Assembly: GCA_963693285.1 (NCBI GenBank) | Contig: OY848917.1 | Span: forward strand, 28,273,745 to 28,337,744 | From: Xestospongia muta | Lineage: Eukaryota > Porifera > Demospongiae > Haplosclerida > Petrosiidae | Reading direction: 5' to 3' | Length of the DNA stretch: 64,000 nucleotides | In this document: in pieces, positions 21,413 through 34,629 of the stretch | Layout: the number at the start of each line of letters is the position of its first letter | Position numbering within the stretch: position 1 is the stretch's first letter | Made by a program: the position numbers and the translations under genes | The notes under the pieces: model-generated | Databases searched by the model: none | Seen by the model: the letters and a program-made list of their open reading frames with translations, nothing else | Told to the model about the DNA's origin: nothing

Positions 21413-23899
21413 GTGAGTACCGGTACCATAGAACTATAATATGTGATGTGAGGTTATGTAAAAGGATGCCACAGACACGATAATCCAATTGTCACGTATT
21501 TAGTTCATGTACAATAAAGTGTTTTATTATTTATTATCTATGGTTAATTCATTAGTAAGATGTAGTAATGCTCAGTAAACTCTATGAGTGGGGATAATAC
21601 TCATAGTAGCCAGTCGATAAACTTTAACTGATGAGTACAGGAGCCGAGGATGGACATTCCAATTCCTATTTCTTATTTCTTCCATAGGCCTTCGCGTATC
21701 ACTGGCTTAGACATACAGGGGCAGGGAGGGCTTGAGCCCCCCCTAATTTAAGAATGGGGGGAATAGCCCCCCTAATTTGAATGATTCAGCAATTTCAAAA
21801 AACATTATCAAATATGAGTTTACATGTAACATATTTAATTCATTATAATTTTTTCCGGAATGGTAGTAAAAAATATCAGGTTAGATTTGAGCCCCCCCCC
21901 CAAATTTTTATGGTGTCTAAACCACTGCATATTTTGAAAATTCCAATTAATGACCCAGTTGATGGATTTCAATTCTTTATTCCTTATTCCATTCTTGGCA
22001 TGTGCACCATTTCTAACTTTATTAGGCTTTCTTGTTACTTAATGAAATGCAGAGCATGAGTACTACAAGCTGACTCTTAGAATGAGTGTCAATGAGACAT
22101 TTCCAGCTGGGTTGGGTTCGTGATTTTGGCTGTGTATTGTAGTTTTGTCATATACGAAAACTGAGGATATACAGTCCAGCTCTGTATTCTCATTTACAGA
22201 AGCCGAGTTTGGAAATTGCAATTCTGTGTAATCTCGTTTGATTGAAATTGGAAATAGGGATTGGAATGTTTGTCCTTAGCTTCCGTAGATGAGCTTTACA
22301 TCATCAATGAAGTGTTCATGCTTGATAGTTAATACTTGCCATTTTAACTGCAAAAATTGTTGGCTCTTAATGTAGCTTGTATTTATAAAAATAGAGGATT
22401 TTAGCAGTAACTATCAATTGTATTTACTTTTGGTGTGTCTGTGAAGTACTTGCTATAACTACTATATCTATTTGTGATCGTAGATACAAAAAAAGAACTA
22501 AAGTTGGGATTTAGACATTTTTATTTATTGTGTGAGTTGTAATATATGGTGTCTTAGTTATATAATAGTGTTTGTCTCATGGAAATTGGACGTTGTGTTT
22601 TTAAGTTACACTACATTAAGTCAGCCACTTAGAGAGTGCATTTTTTAATGATTTTTTGTGTACTAGTCCATTTGTGAAACTATGTGACTTACCACACTAC
22701 CTCATGTTATGGTTGACTCAAAGAACTTGTTTTTACTGAGAATTACTCACCTTAATATGCTGTAGATGTTGTTAAAGGTTCATGTGTGAAGAAAGATCTG
22801 GAGTTAGTTTATTTTTTTCATTAAGAGTAACTTGGTAGTGCCTTTTAGTTTTTACTAACTCTGTAATAGGTATGTTTTTTATAAAATATTCACTGTTTGA
22901 GTTAATAATGATTAAATGAATGTCTGGATATAAGGAATAGTTGATAAGGAAACATATTAATATATGTTAGCCAAATAATTAACTGATCTGCTACAATATT
23001 ACTTATTTTTTAGTGGGTCAACCTTCTAAAGTAGGTGGAGATAGTGTGAGGTGATGGGATAGCAGTAGAGGTGGGCAGACGATGTGTTCGGAGATGAAAG
23101 GGATAGGACATGTTAAATTATTGGACCTCTCTGTACAAAAAGAACAGATTTTCTCGTACAGCTATAATTGTTTGTCAACAGATAACTTACGAGGATGAAC
23201 TAACAGTGGAAGCTCAGATTATTAAGGTTATTAGGTTGTCATGAACTATTTATAGGGACGTCTAGTTTTATTTCCTCTCTGTCACTGTACAATTTACAAA
23301 TTACCTTCCTGGGACAATTAACAGAAAATCTGAATTGAAGTAGCTCTTAACAAATGACCAGTCAACTCTTAAGAAAGCCAAGGCACTTGGTTTTAGGATT
23401 GGCATTTGAATTTTGTTAATAATGATTTGAATAAGCATTTTATTGTTTTAAATTACTACATACCATAGCAAAGTGCCTTTCATATTATACAGTTTATAAT
23501 GGAGAGTGCTATCTAAAGTGTGAAATGATAAGTCTGTGTGCACCAAAAGGATTGGGAAGAGTTTGAAATACTACAAAGTCAACTTGTGTAGCGTTCATAG
23601 AGGTAGGAAAGGGGGGCAGGGGGGCTGAAGCACCCTAACTTCAAAATCAGTGGGCTAAGCCCTCCTGGTTTGCACTTAAGACTATGTACACAATTACCTC
23701 TTGACTGAAGTGGTCATACTACTGATAACATAAACTTATTAGAAATAGCTAAAGAGTTTGTTTCCTTTAACGACAGAGGAATTCATTTTTTGGTTGTTTT
23801 TGATGTTTAAAAACATAAAATGCAACTAAATATAAGGTCAGCCCCCTCCCCTCCCCCCCCAACTTAAACTTCATTCCTACTCCTCTGGTAGCATTTCAA
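21413..23899. repeat. Intergenic with two short G/C-run inverted-repeat elements
   Basis: No gene seen. At 21700-21927 an element is bounded by CACTGGCTTAGACA and the inverted TGTCTAAACCACTG, with inner GGGGGG and CCCCCCC runs. At 23600-23886 a second element has GAGGTAGGAA and CATTCCTACTCCTC ends and similar G and C runs. Both are non-coding and resemble non-autonomous DNA elements. The rest is AT-rich without visible structure. Confidence 0.45.
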
Positions 23900-24030
23900 T
23901 ACAATTCAGAGTCTCTGACATGGTAAGTCAATGCTACTATCCTCCATGACAATATGGTAGTTGTCTTAATAATGGTATCCATTGAAGTGTCTGACTGGTA
24001 AATCTAAGTGGCCAAAAGAGGAGGCCAACC
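23900..24030 (-). pseudogene. ABHD6-like exon 2 relic (minus strand)
   Basis: The reverse complement matches part of exon 2 of the hydrolase genes: ACCAGTCAGA..TGGATACC.TTATTAAGACAACTACC, then TCATGGAGGATAGTAGCA and TTACCATGTCAGAGA, with small gaps. The frame is lost. Adjacent GGCCAACCAAAAG-type sequence may be an exon 1 trace. It shows that the minus-strand subfamily once extended into this interval. Confidence 0.55.
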
Positions 24031-24615
24031 AAAAGGTACATCTTACATGCTCACAAAAATGCAATAGCATCGTTCCCTTATGCTCTATTATCTATGGCTT
24101 GTTCCATTGAATGATCAGCTCCGATGTTGATAATGCCAAAACAATGAAAATACTATAACCATTTAACATGTCATACATTTATAGTTATAGTTGGGTAGAA
24201 GGACACCCACTTGTTTTTAATACAAAAAAGGTTCTTGCATTAAGTGAGTGTGTGTCTGGGATGAGATTAATAATTGGGTTGGGTCAGGCTCAGGAGCCTG
24301 TGTCAGTATTGTGGGAACTTCTAGTACTCAGGCTAACTCAGTGTTGAAATTCAGGTTCAAAGACTGTTATCTCGAGTCATCAACTGAGGAGTAGCACTCT
24401 TGATTGCATGAAGATAGATTCATAGATTTTATATATATAACGTTTATGACAAAATTTGGCAAAGGATGGTTCTTTGGTTGTGTCAATTGCTTGCACAAAG
24501 GTCACACTACCTCTATGAGAGTTCAAGCGGATGTCACCTCCAACTTTGTACTTTTTCCATTTCCGTTTTCGTTGTCTATGTTTGAAATTCGACGTGTCGT
24601 TCCCAATAGAGGAGA
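24031..24615 (+). promoter_or_regulatory. Upstream region of ABHD6-like gene 1
   Basis: Contains AAGCGGATGTCACCTCC (24525-24541), matched by AGCGGATGTCCACTCC before the 20.9 kb pseudogene and GCGGATGTCTCGTC before gene 2 (35371). The motif lies about 90-110 bases ahead of the start codons, so it is a candidate shared promoter or 5' UTR element. No TATA box stands out. Confidence 0.35.
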
Positions 24616-27600
24616 ATGGCCAGCTTACGTTTGGAGTTTCTCGTTGGCCTACTAATTTTGCCATTAGCTGTACCTATTGGAGTCATCCTTTTATTGCTGT
24701 ATATATTCTATCCAACGAAATTAATTGATGGATTTATGAAGTAAGTAGTGTCTTAATTATAACATTTTATTATAATTATATCAATGCTGGAAGTGCTTGA
24801 ATATTTATTCTTCAGAAAAAAAATAGTAAATTGTATTTACAGCTAGATTTTATCTTGTGACAGTTGTGTTAACAAGATAGTCTTGTGAGACCAGCCCCCT
24901 TTCTTAGAGAGGGAGATTGAGGAGGCACATGCACATTACAGTTGGTGAAAAGGAAATTAAGTTTATGTAAACTTTTGTCAAATTTATTATGAGTTAATAT
25001 TTAGTCTCAATCCCAGCCTGGCTTGCCCTCTAGGTGCAATGGCAGTCTGGTGCATTTGGTATCATTGCATGTGACACCAGTGATCAAATGAACTTGTGGA
25101 AAAATGCATGGTTATCGTACTTTAATGCCTCTTAGGAATGGTTGATGTAGCAAACTCTTTGTTTATTTTTTTGTTGAAAGGATATCTTGTGTACTAGCAA
25201 TAGAAGGATAGTTATTATGTTAAAACCTGTAGTTGGTCATTATGCAAGTTTAATTTTGTCATTTAAAATACAGACTTTATATTTGTAACCATCAGAAACG
25301 GTACTTCTTAGTCTCAGAAATTGTCATTTTCTATTAGTGATTTTCTTTTCTCACAAAAACTTGGGTGTCAGGTGACCATCTATTACTTGTCATGTGATCA
25401 TTAGTACATGGTTGGATGGAGTTGACATGTCACGCTGATGACACTAGGCTAAAGAATTTGAAGCATATGCACCAGGCTGCAATTTACCTTGAGGGTGTGG
25501 TAGTCTGGACAAGACTAGTTAATGTCAATATCTTACAAGCCACCACACTCCCTTCCTTTCTATATAACATATGTAACATATAGAGCACTGTCAGTCACAC
25601 CCATCATTGTAGCACTTAGGGTTAGGGTTAATAAAATTCATTGATTGCTATACATGTCTGTGGTTACAGTTACAGCTATACCAGGAGCCTCCCAATATGA
25701 TGCATCGCTTCATGACACTCATGTGCTCCTAGCTATACTTATACACTGTTAGAATGACTTGTGAATAATGTTAAAAATAAGCTAAGCATTTTACTATATC
25801 ACAACATATATGCTATAACATAATGCTTTTAGTGAGCATGAACAAGTGTAGGAAATTATAACACAAACCTAAATGCAATGAGAAAGGACAAACATCCATA
25901 TTCCAGCAGGAAATATAATTCAAGCAGTTTATAGCCACACCCAACTATATAAACAATGTGGTTTGTCAGGCATAGGTTGAACAGGAATACTGGGGAATGC
26001 AACACTCAACATTGTATTATGTGTTCACTAACCAGATCCTTCCTTTCTAAGCAAAGGACCTGCCCTTGCCAGATTATTCACAAGACTGGTTTGGATCATT
26101 ATTATCACTTGCCGCTCACTGCATGAGCAGGGTTACAATGTTTGTTTAGTGTGAATTAGTGTTGTTTTGGTATATCAAAACTAAAACTAAAAGTACTTTT
26201 AGTCAGGTATTTGACTTTTGGTAAACTAAAACTAAAACTAGAACTAAAAGTAACTTTGTTTTTAGTTTTAGTACATTCATACATACATCTGTTGAATGTC
26301 ACACATCAGTAGACATGAATGAAAAGGTGAATGCTATGTATGCACTCTCATTATAGTTGATCTTTGATTGTAAATCATGGTTACTGTTGGAAGACATAAG
26401 GACAGCTGTGTATGGAATTTTTTTGAATATTTGGAAGAAGAAATTTTACTTAGACAGAACAAAAAGAAAGCATTTACAATTAATATAGCAATAACATTGC
26501 TATAGGAAATATTGCTACAGTGTTGTTTGTAGTTACATGTATTTAACTTATAAAAAAAACTTTTTTAAAACTAAAACTAAAACCAAATTGCTTTACATTA
26601 TAGTAACTAAAACTATAACTAAAACTAAAAAATCATCAGAATCTACCATAACTAAAACTAAAACAAAATTACATTTCCTACTAAAACTAATACTAATACT
26701 AAAATTATTTTCATTACCAAAACAACACTGGTGTGAATGTGTGTCTGTTAGCTGGCAATGCACTTTGAACAGCTCTAACTTGGCAATGACAGTGTTTACA
26801 TCTACAAAACACGACAGAGAACTAGCAAAAGCTAAGTAGTAGCAAGTTGTTCTAGATAAAAGGCTGTCAATGGAAAACAAAGTTTGAAAAGTAGGAAAGA
26901 CGTTTCAATAAAGGACAGGCAAGACAGAACAAGTGTTTGTTCCAATAATGCTACTATTGGTACAAAATGTACTTATCTATGATTTCAATTTGAGAATTTT
27001 TGCAAAAATGTTTCGTTTTTAAGGTATACTAAATTTTACTTAATAGCCTTCTTTACCAAACGTTGTAGCAGTAACTAAATACATCTACAAGTAGCTGTTG
27101 TTTTGTGAGACTACAGATACAGTAAATGTTATAAAGCTACACCAAGTCTACAAAACAGAGTTGTAAAAACTGAGCCTTACTGTGACTGTCAATGCCACAC
27201 CCATAATGGTTACTTGCCACGCTTATAGTTTTAACACCATTTACCACCTGCAACATGTGCATAAAGTAAAAGTCTTCACAAACCTGTCCCCTATTTTATT
27301 CTAAGTATTTTGCAAGTTATCATGCAGTGGCAGCATGATTATTATAAGCAAACTAGCATCACTTTAGAAACTGATGAGAGTTGTGCACTTTAGTGCTTTT
27401 CATTGGAATAGGTTTTGTTTAGTTACTAGCTAATATTAATTAATAATTTTATTATTACTTTTTTTAAACAGATTTGGAAGTTTAATAGCATTACCTGGTT
27501 CTCACATTCAATCACTTATGATAGATGATATGAACATTAGTTATATGGACAGACCAGCAAAAGACGATAACCAACCAACTTTAGTCTTTATACATGGAAT

Positions 27601-30600
27601 TACCAGTCAGAAAGTTGGATGGATACCTTTATTGAGACAACTACCGTCATCATGGAGACTAGTAGCACTTGACTTACCAGGTCATGGAGAATCAGATTTC
27701 TCCCAGGATTTAACTTACAATCAGCACACGTTTGTAGACATAATGCATAAAGTAAGTGATATAATAGAACATTGAGTACAATGTTACATTAATATAAACT
27801 ATTACTAAGTTATACATGGTCTAATGCATAAAGTAAGTGATATAATAGAACATTGAGTACAATGTTACATTAATATAAACTATTACTAAGTTATACATGG
27901 TCTAATGCATAAAGTAAGTGATATAATAGAACATTGAGTACAATGTTACATTAATATAAACTATTACTAAGTTATACATGGTTGCTCTAACTATATGTAA
28001 TGAAAGAATAAAAAAGTTAAGGCCCTGTGGTTTTATATAAGAAGAGACACATTAGATGAAAACAGACACATTAATTTAATTGATCAATTAGTGTAAAATG
28101 TATTAGAGTAATGTGGTTCTGTTGTGACTATGTCAATATTGGTGATGATGTAGTCGCATGTCTTAATTTCACTTGTTTATGTGTACTAAAAATAATACTA
28201 AGGTCAGCTGACTTCTATGCCTAGAATTGTTGAACTTGTACCACTATATTGTAATTAAACTACATAGAGATTTTAGGCTTATATCAATTAAATAGAGTAT
28301 TTACTATTTATTGTAGCTTGTAGTCTAAGGAGTATCTTAAAATCATTCATTATCTTTCTTTTTTGTCTTCTTTTAACAGCTTTTTGTGGCTTTAGACTTA
28401 AAAAATTTCCACATTGTGGGTGAGTCAATGGGATCAGTGTGTGCATTTCACTATGCTTTTGTTCATCCTGAGAGAATTGCTTCAAGAATTATAATGTGTC
28501 CACCAGGTGAATACTATAGATTAGTGTATGTTGTGAGGTTATGTAAAAGGTTATTTAAAAGTATGCCTTAGACATGATAATCTTGCCTTGTGATGTAGTT
28601 AGCTTATGGATAATAAAACCATTTATTATTCCTGGGTGTCTTAGTGTTAGACAACTAATCTGAATGTTGTAGCCTTAGTTTATATAATGCATACATACAT
28701 ACATACATACATACATACATACATACATGCGTACGTACGTACGTACGTACGTACGTACATACATACATACATCATACATACATACATACATACATACGTA
28801 CGTACGTACATACATACATACATATATACATACATACATATATATGGTTTGGTCATGCTTAGAAATGTGGTAATTGCTTCACTGAAAGCATAGGTATGTA
28901 AAAAGCACATGATCAGTTATGTTCACAAAAAGCACATGATCAGTTATGTTCAAAATTGTTTACTCAATGTTTAGCAATTCAATAAACTTGATGAAAGGAA
29001 AAAAACGGACATACTTATAACAGCTAAATGATGTGTATAAGACCTCTAAGATCAAGTACTAAATTAGAAGGTATGTATATAGGAATTATAGTGCAAGTTT
29101 ACCTTATACATCCTGGACAGACTAAGAGGTCAAAGGTCACATTTGTTATTAAATCTAGCCTATCACTGCGCAAAGTAAACTCTGCATATCCATGTATTCC
29201 TAGTTTATTATCTATGGTTAGGTCATATAGTGAGATGGTGGTAATGTTCAGTAGTTTTATGGGTAAGGATAGTCTTCATATAACCCAGGTGACAAACCTT
29301 TATTGAAAAACTCTGTGATTATAATATGCATCATTAACAGAGTTTCTTGTACCATCAATGGAGTTTTCACTGCTTAATAGTTAATAATTTCTATTTCAAT
29401 TGGTTAAAACGTATTGGCTCTCAAAGTGGCACACGTTTTGTGTCAAAATTGGGAACTTTTAGTTGTAACTTTGAATTGTATTTATTTTTAATATGTTTGT
29501 GAAGTACTTACTTCTACATCTATTGCTTTCAGGTGTTCATGTATTGGGTGCTAAGCGTACACCAATCGTAGATTGTCTCTATGGTCGAAAACAAGGACAG
29601 AAGAACCCATTCCTACCTACATCACTGACCGAGTTCCAGAAGTTGTTAGAACTAGTTTTATATCAACCCAAACGATTCTTTTTAACAAAACACTTGTTGA
29701 AAGCTATTTTAAAAGTTCAAATGAAATACTATCCAAACTTTGAAAAAGGTCAGTGGATTTATATTAAAATGATTAAATGTATAATTTTGTGAGTTTTGAG
29801 GTAATGACATAAATGTGTTAAATAGTGGATGTTTATAGTAAACATTTTGGAGCCAGGCCTTAACATACCAGTGTGGTTAGACATTTGATCCATAATTTGT
29901 TTAAGGTATTATCTGTTTTTTTAATTTTAACAATTATTACTCTGGTCTGTCATTAAATGTTTATCTGTTCTTTTAGTGGTGGATGATATTACAAATGCTA
30001 AGGAGAAAGACAATGCTGAACAAGTCATATCAATGGTGACCAGTAACCATACTCCTTTGCTAATTTTATTTGGAAAAGATGACCAGGTAAAGATTGTTAG
30101 ATAATGTCGTCAGATGTATGGTCACGTTACTAATTCATATCATTTCATCATTAATTGTTTGACATAATACATGTATTCATAAATATAAGCAACAAGTAGT
30201 GTCATGATGTATTTAGTGATTTGACATGACACTACAGATTACAGCGACTCATTCAATAGATGTCAGAATCTTCAGCATATTTACTCTCTGTTTGATGTGT
30301 CTTTAGAGATTCAGAACTTCAATTTTTAGAATTTAAAATCATAAATATTGTATTCTTTATCTCAACAAGCAGTGGAAGTACTTTGGTAGCAACGATTACC
30401 TTGGGGTCTACCCTATAATTAGTAATTAAACTTGTTTTCACAATATGCTAATGCATAGTTGCCTGAGTTACTTGAGAAGTGTTACTACTGATTTGTGACT
30501 GCTGTGATTTAGCAGGCATCGTTTTAAATAAATTTCCTATTTTTCATAGTTTTTTCCATTGTTTTAGCTCAACTGGTATAGTCAGTATAACATATTGTTT

Positions 30601-30823
30601 TTGTATAAACAGTCTTTAAAAGATAGTGTATGATTTGCCTTTAATATTTTAGATATGTGATGTTTCTGGTGCAAGCATCCTAAAGAAAATCGTTCCATGG
30701 AGCGACGTTGTCATCATTAGTGACTGTGGACATGCTATATCCATTGAAAAAACCAAAAAGTGTGCTCACTTAATTGAAGAATTTATCGAAAAGCAGAAGA
30801 GCAGCTGTACATCTGGTTTATAA
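24616..30823 (+). CDS. ABHD6-like alpha/beta-hydrolase 1
   Basis: Six exons: 24616-24740, 27472-27751, 28380-28506, 29533-29748, 29977-30086, 30653-30823 (1029 nt, 342 aa). The N-terminal anchor (residues about 9-30) is followed by YPTKLIDGFMK. Then come NISYMDRPAKDD, the oxyanion-type HG (FIHGITSQK) and PGHGES. The triad is Ser151 in GESMGS, Asp285 in GKDDQ and His313 in DCGHAIS; the 28-residue Asp-His spacing matches human ABHD6. Exon 4 supplies the cap region (LPTSLTEF..LLELVLYQPKR). ABHD6 hydrolyses 2-arachidonoylglycerol and other monoacylglycerols at ER and plasma membranes; activity here is inferred. Intron 1 (2.7 kb) holds ACTAAA-rich repeats, and intron 2 begins with a triplicated donor segment. 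Confidence 0.88.
26175..26705. repeat. ACTAAA-rich simple repeats in intron 1
   Basis: Two clusters of AACTAAA units (about 26175-26270 and 26565-26705) with some units in inverted orientation (TTTTTAGTTTTAG). They lie wholly within intron 1 of hydrolase gene 1. They make a translatable Lys-Thr frame that has no sign of being a gene. Confidence 0.6.
27739..27980 (+). repeat. Three 81-bp tandem units that repeat the exon 2 splice donor
   Basis: The segment TAATGCATAAAGTAAGTGATATAATAG... occurs three times at an 81-bp period (GCATAAAGTAAG at 27745, 27826 and 27907). The first unit contains the real end of exon 2 and its donor; the other two are in intron 2 and repeat the same donor exactly. 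Use of the second or third would add codons ending at TGA (VSDIIEH then stop). Confidence 0.85.
28687..28846. repeat. (ACAT)n/(ACGT)n microsatellite
   Basis: Alternating ACAT and ACGT tetranucleotide runs in intron 3 of hydrolase gene 1. ACGT and GTAC are self-complementary, so the array can form local hairpins. The open frames across it are repeat artefacts. A 26-bp direct repeat (AAAAGCACATGATCAGTTATGTTCA) follows at about 28894-28950. Confidence 0.9.
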
Positions 30824-31050
30824 TAGTGGAACTACTAGGCATTATTTATCACTTTCTGGAATTAAATTATGCCTTAGTGCATTTAAATGTTATCAATATG
30901 TTAATGAATCTGAAAGGCCGGTTTTACTTGTATTCAATATTATGCCAAAATGTCTATGATTGTATGACAGGGTGGGAATACGCATAGTGTTGCAAATTTA
31001 AAATGTAATAAAAGGAATCCCAATTTCAAGACATCAACACAACTGTTTTG
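30824..31050. other. 3' flank of ABHD6-like gene 1
   Basis: AT-rich; AATAAA occurs at about 31008 and may serve as a poly(A) signal. No gene. Confidence 0.35.
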
Positions 31051-33290
31051 TTAGACCTAAATCAACCCAGATAACTTTTCAAATGCTTGTTGAAAGCCAT
31101 TTTAAAAACTCAAATGAACTACTTACTACCCAAACTTGAAAAAGGTAAGTGGATTTATATTTAAATAATTTAATGCATAATTTATGAGTTGTAAGGAAGT
31201 GACATAATTGTGTTAAATAGTGGATGTTTATAGTAAAACATCCCTTTATACAAAGCTCTATGCAACCTTAATAGGAGCTATAAATATTAATTTGAAGGTT
31301 GTGATATCACTGTATTATTATTATTATTACAAATGTTGGTTAGACTGTGTTTTGCATTTGCTTTGTGTGTGTGTGTTTTTAATTTTAATAATAATTACTG
31401 AAGTCTGTCATTAAACGTTTTCTGTTCTTTTTAGTTTTGGATGATGTGATAATAAATTCTAAAGAGAAAGAGAATGAACAAATCATGTCAAAAGTGACCA
31501 GTAATCATGCTCCTTTACTAAGTTTAGGGGGACAATATGACCAGGTAAAGATTATTATAGTAGATGATGCTGATATTAGTATACATGATCATGTGACTAT
31601 TTCATATCATTTCATAATATTATTGATTGTTTGACATAATACATAAATTTAATTGTGTAATCATAAATATAAGCAATAAGCAGTGTGATGTATTTGGTAA
31701 TTTGGCATGACACTACAGACTTCAGACTGCAAATAGTGGTGCGTAACAATATTAATTTGTTATTACAAATTCACGTCACTCATTAGTTACGTAGTCATGA
31801 GTAACATACCAAAACAGATCTACAATGTACATGTATTGGTTTCCTGATATTATTAGCTCATTAGTTGTCTAGACTATCACACTGCAAATAGTGGTGAGTT
31901 GTTATAAGATATTAATTTGTTATTACAAATTCATGTCACTCATTAGTTACGTAGTCATGAGTAACATACCAAAACAGATCTACAATGTACATGTATTGGT
32001 TTCCTGATATTATTAGCTTATTAGTTGTCTAGACTAATGAGCTAATTGTTTATATTACAGTATGATTAAGTGTCCGTAACAATGATTCTAAATAAACTTC
32101 ATTCCATGTATGGCTATATATTAGATATGTAGTTAATGTATACTATACTAGCTGTATAAGCATTACATCTGATATTATTAGTAAGTAATTGTATTGTATC
32201 ATGAGTCTATGCATACACAGCTCTAGTAAATCCATACCTCTTTCAAAACTCGGTAAATATATTCAACAATTCTGCTAATATACACAACCATATTGTAACA
32301 GACCAAGTAAGGTTAGTCAAAAGACTTTCTTAAAAAAAAGACACACACAGCCAAACTATATACTTAATACACTTTATAAGATAGTATTAAATAGGTAAGA
32401 AACAACCAAAGACTATGCCAAGACAAATACCAATGGGAAGGACAAAATATAACAAAAAGCCATTCAAACACACAAAGAACTAACTCATTGAGCTGGTTAT
32501 TAGCATCAATTAACATGATAGGTTATAATCATACTAATTAACAAAATCTACGGACAGTAAATACGATAAACATAATAAAATAACATGGACCTTTACACAT
32601 ATACAGAGTCATACTCACGTATGAAACTCGCATAACAAATTTATATGTGAAAGCAACGTATAACTTTTAGCATTGTGCAGAATCTTCAGCACCTTTACTT
32701 TGTATTTGGTGTCTTTAGTAGAGCAATGACCGATTCTTTAGACCTTCATTTTTAGAATCCAAAATAGTAATTATTGTATTATTGATTTCTACAAGCAGTA
32801 GAAATACTTTGGAAACAATCATTCTGGGTCAACCTATGGTAATTAAACTTGTTTTCATAGTATGGTGTAGTTATATTGTGTTTATAAAACTTGAATACAA
32901 TATTTGAGTACCATGTAATGTACTGTTAGGTGTTTTGACTTCTGATTAAGATATTTTCTATAGTGACATGTGACATACTATGACAATAATGATATTGATG
33001 TATTGATTAAATATTTTGAGGATATCTGAGGTGTTTGAGAAACACTTTATTGTTACTGCTGTTTGGTGACTGCTGTGATTAGTGGGCATCGCTTCAATAA
33101 ATTTCCTTTTATTTGTTATTATTGCCACTGTTTTAGCATACCTCAAGTGCTGGTGTAAAAATCCTAATTGCTCCATGGAGTACGATTTTCATCATTAATG
33201 ATTGTGAATGTGCTATTTCCATTGAAAAAACTGAAAATGTGATTACTTAATTGAAGAATTTATCTATAAGGACTGCATAACAGAAGCACA
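31051..33290 (+). pseudogene. ABHD6-like pseudogene lacking exons 1-3
   Basis: Keeps the second half of exon 4 (about 31051-31144, frameshifted), an intact exon 5 (31435-31544, ending in GGQYDQ and a GTAAAG donor) and a degraded exon 6 (about 33135-33250). In exon 6 the catalytic GH has become EC (DCECAIS) and a stop falls soon after (ENVIT then TAA). The start, oxyanion and Ser exons are absent. Its enlarged intron 5 contains a roughly 160-bp tandem duplication (31726-32035) and otherwise AT-rich sequence. It cannot make an active hydrolase. Confidence 0.8.
31726..32035. repeat. Tandem duplication, about 160 bp
   Basis: Two adjacent copies from ACTGCAAATAGTGGTG to TTAGTTGTCTAGACT (31726-31880 and 31881-32035), differing by a few bases and a 5-bp indel. 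Non-coding, inside the intron-like part of the pseudogene. Confidence 0.85.
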
Positions 33291-33439
33291 TGAGCTGGAC
33301 TTATATTCTGTTCTTATCTTGTTCACATTACTTTGTCATTTTTTATCTTGTATCATTAATGTTGGCATTGTTACTACTCATACTATTTATGTAACATTTT
33401 TTTTATTATGCCTTTGTGTATTTGAATGGTATCAATATC

Positions 33440-33830
33440 TTAGAAAGATTCAAATGGAACTGTATCCAAACTTTGAAAAAGGTAAGTGGATTTATATTTA
33501 AATAATTTAATGCATAATTTGTGAGTTGTAAGGAAATGACATAATTGTGTTAAATAGTGGATGTTTATAGTAAAACATCCATTTATACAAAGCTCTATGC
33601 AACCTTCATAGGGGCTATAAATATTAATTCAAGGGTTGTTATGTCACTGTATTATTATTACCAATCTTGGTTAGACATGTCACCATATGAACTGGACTCA
33701 TATCCTCTTCTTATTTTGCCAGTTCACATTACTTTATCACTTATTTCATTAACATTGGGATTATTAGTTTTACTACTTATTAAAGTCTATAACAATTATG
33801 TTATACCTTAGTGCATTTAAATGATCTTAA
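33440..33830 (+). pseudogene. ABHD6-like fragment: end of exon 4 plus chimeric flank
   Basis: A short end of exon 4 (IQMELYPNFEK, then GTAAGTGG at about 33482) is followed by intron 4 sequence almost identical to that after 31145. From about 33680 it switches to sequence otherwise found downstream of the intact genes (GAACTGGACTCATATCCTCTTCTTAT). A similar 3'-flank block precedes it at 33290-33380. This looks like a product of unequal exchange between repeated units. Confidence 0.7.
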
Positions 33831-33869
33831 TGAATCACTAGCCGAGTTGAATATATCTCTCCATGAGAG

Positions 33870-34460
33870 CAATGGTCAGAGACAACAATTACACAGCTCA
33901 TATTCTTGGGCAAGCTAGATAAAGACTAACTTTTGGAAGTTAATGGGTTATGAGACGGTGATCATTGACTCATCAAAATTATGTCGATAAGCAACAGACA
34001 ACATATAGTCAGACGTGCTTGTCCAAGCTTAATCAAGGCTCTTGATAGCTAAATACTTTGGGACAACATCTTGCCAAGGTGTCTACATCATTTCTTGGTA
34101 ATGGAAAGTCCGAGACAACACAAACTGGTGTCCTTGAGACAAAATGTTGCTGGATATTTCTCACAAGTATCTATCTCATCATGACCAACAATCTGAGACA
34201 GCACACAGCTGGGTATCCTCGACTAAATTTAGTCAAGACTCTTCAACCAAGTTACTTTGGGAACTTAAAGTGTTTATTGATACTGCGATCATTGACCCAT
34301 CAAGTTTCTATGACCAACTGACAACACAGCTGGGTATGCTTGACTGAACTAGGTCAGTGTTCTTGATAGCTGGGACAAAGTCTTACTGAATTATTTGTGG
34401 AGGTCAGTATCTCTCAAAGACCAAACGTCTGAGACAGCACACAGCCTTGTAAGCCCTGTG
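33870..34460. repeat. Degenerate tandem repeat, roughly 100-120 bp period
   Basis: Recurring blocks such as GAGACAGCACACAGCTGGGTAT and CTTGACTGAACTAGGTCAGTGTTCTTGATAGCT appear about six times with strong divergence. The protein frames are interrupted. Origin unknown; it could be an old minisatellite or the remains of a repeat-protein gene. Confidence 0.45.
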
Positions 34461-34629
34461 TCATTGGGAATCTGAACCTCTGAGAATTTGGCATTCCGTA
34501 GTAAGTTTCCCTAGGGATATTGGTACACTGTCAGGGGATTTAGTACTCTTTTCTAGGGAATTTGGCACCCCTTCTGAGTATATTTTACCCCACTAGAAAT
34601 ATCTTGTTTTCTTCAGCTTTTTTTTCTAG

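Noticed and set aside
26537..26839. 100-codon Lys/Thr-rich frame
   Set aside because: Translation of ACTAAA-type simple repeats inside intron 1 of hydrolase gene 1.
28687..28910. Tyr/Thr/His-repeat frames on both strands
   Set aside because: Artefact of the ACAT/ACGT microsatellite.
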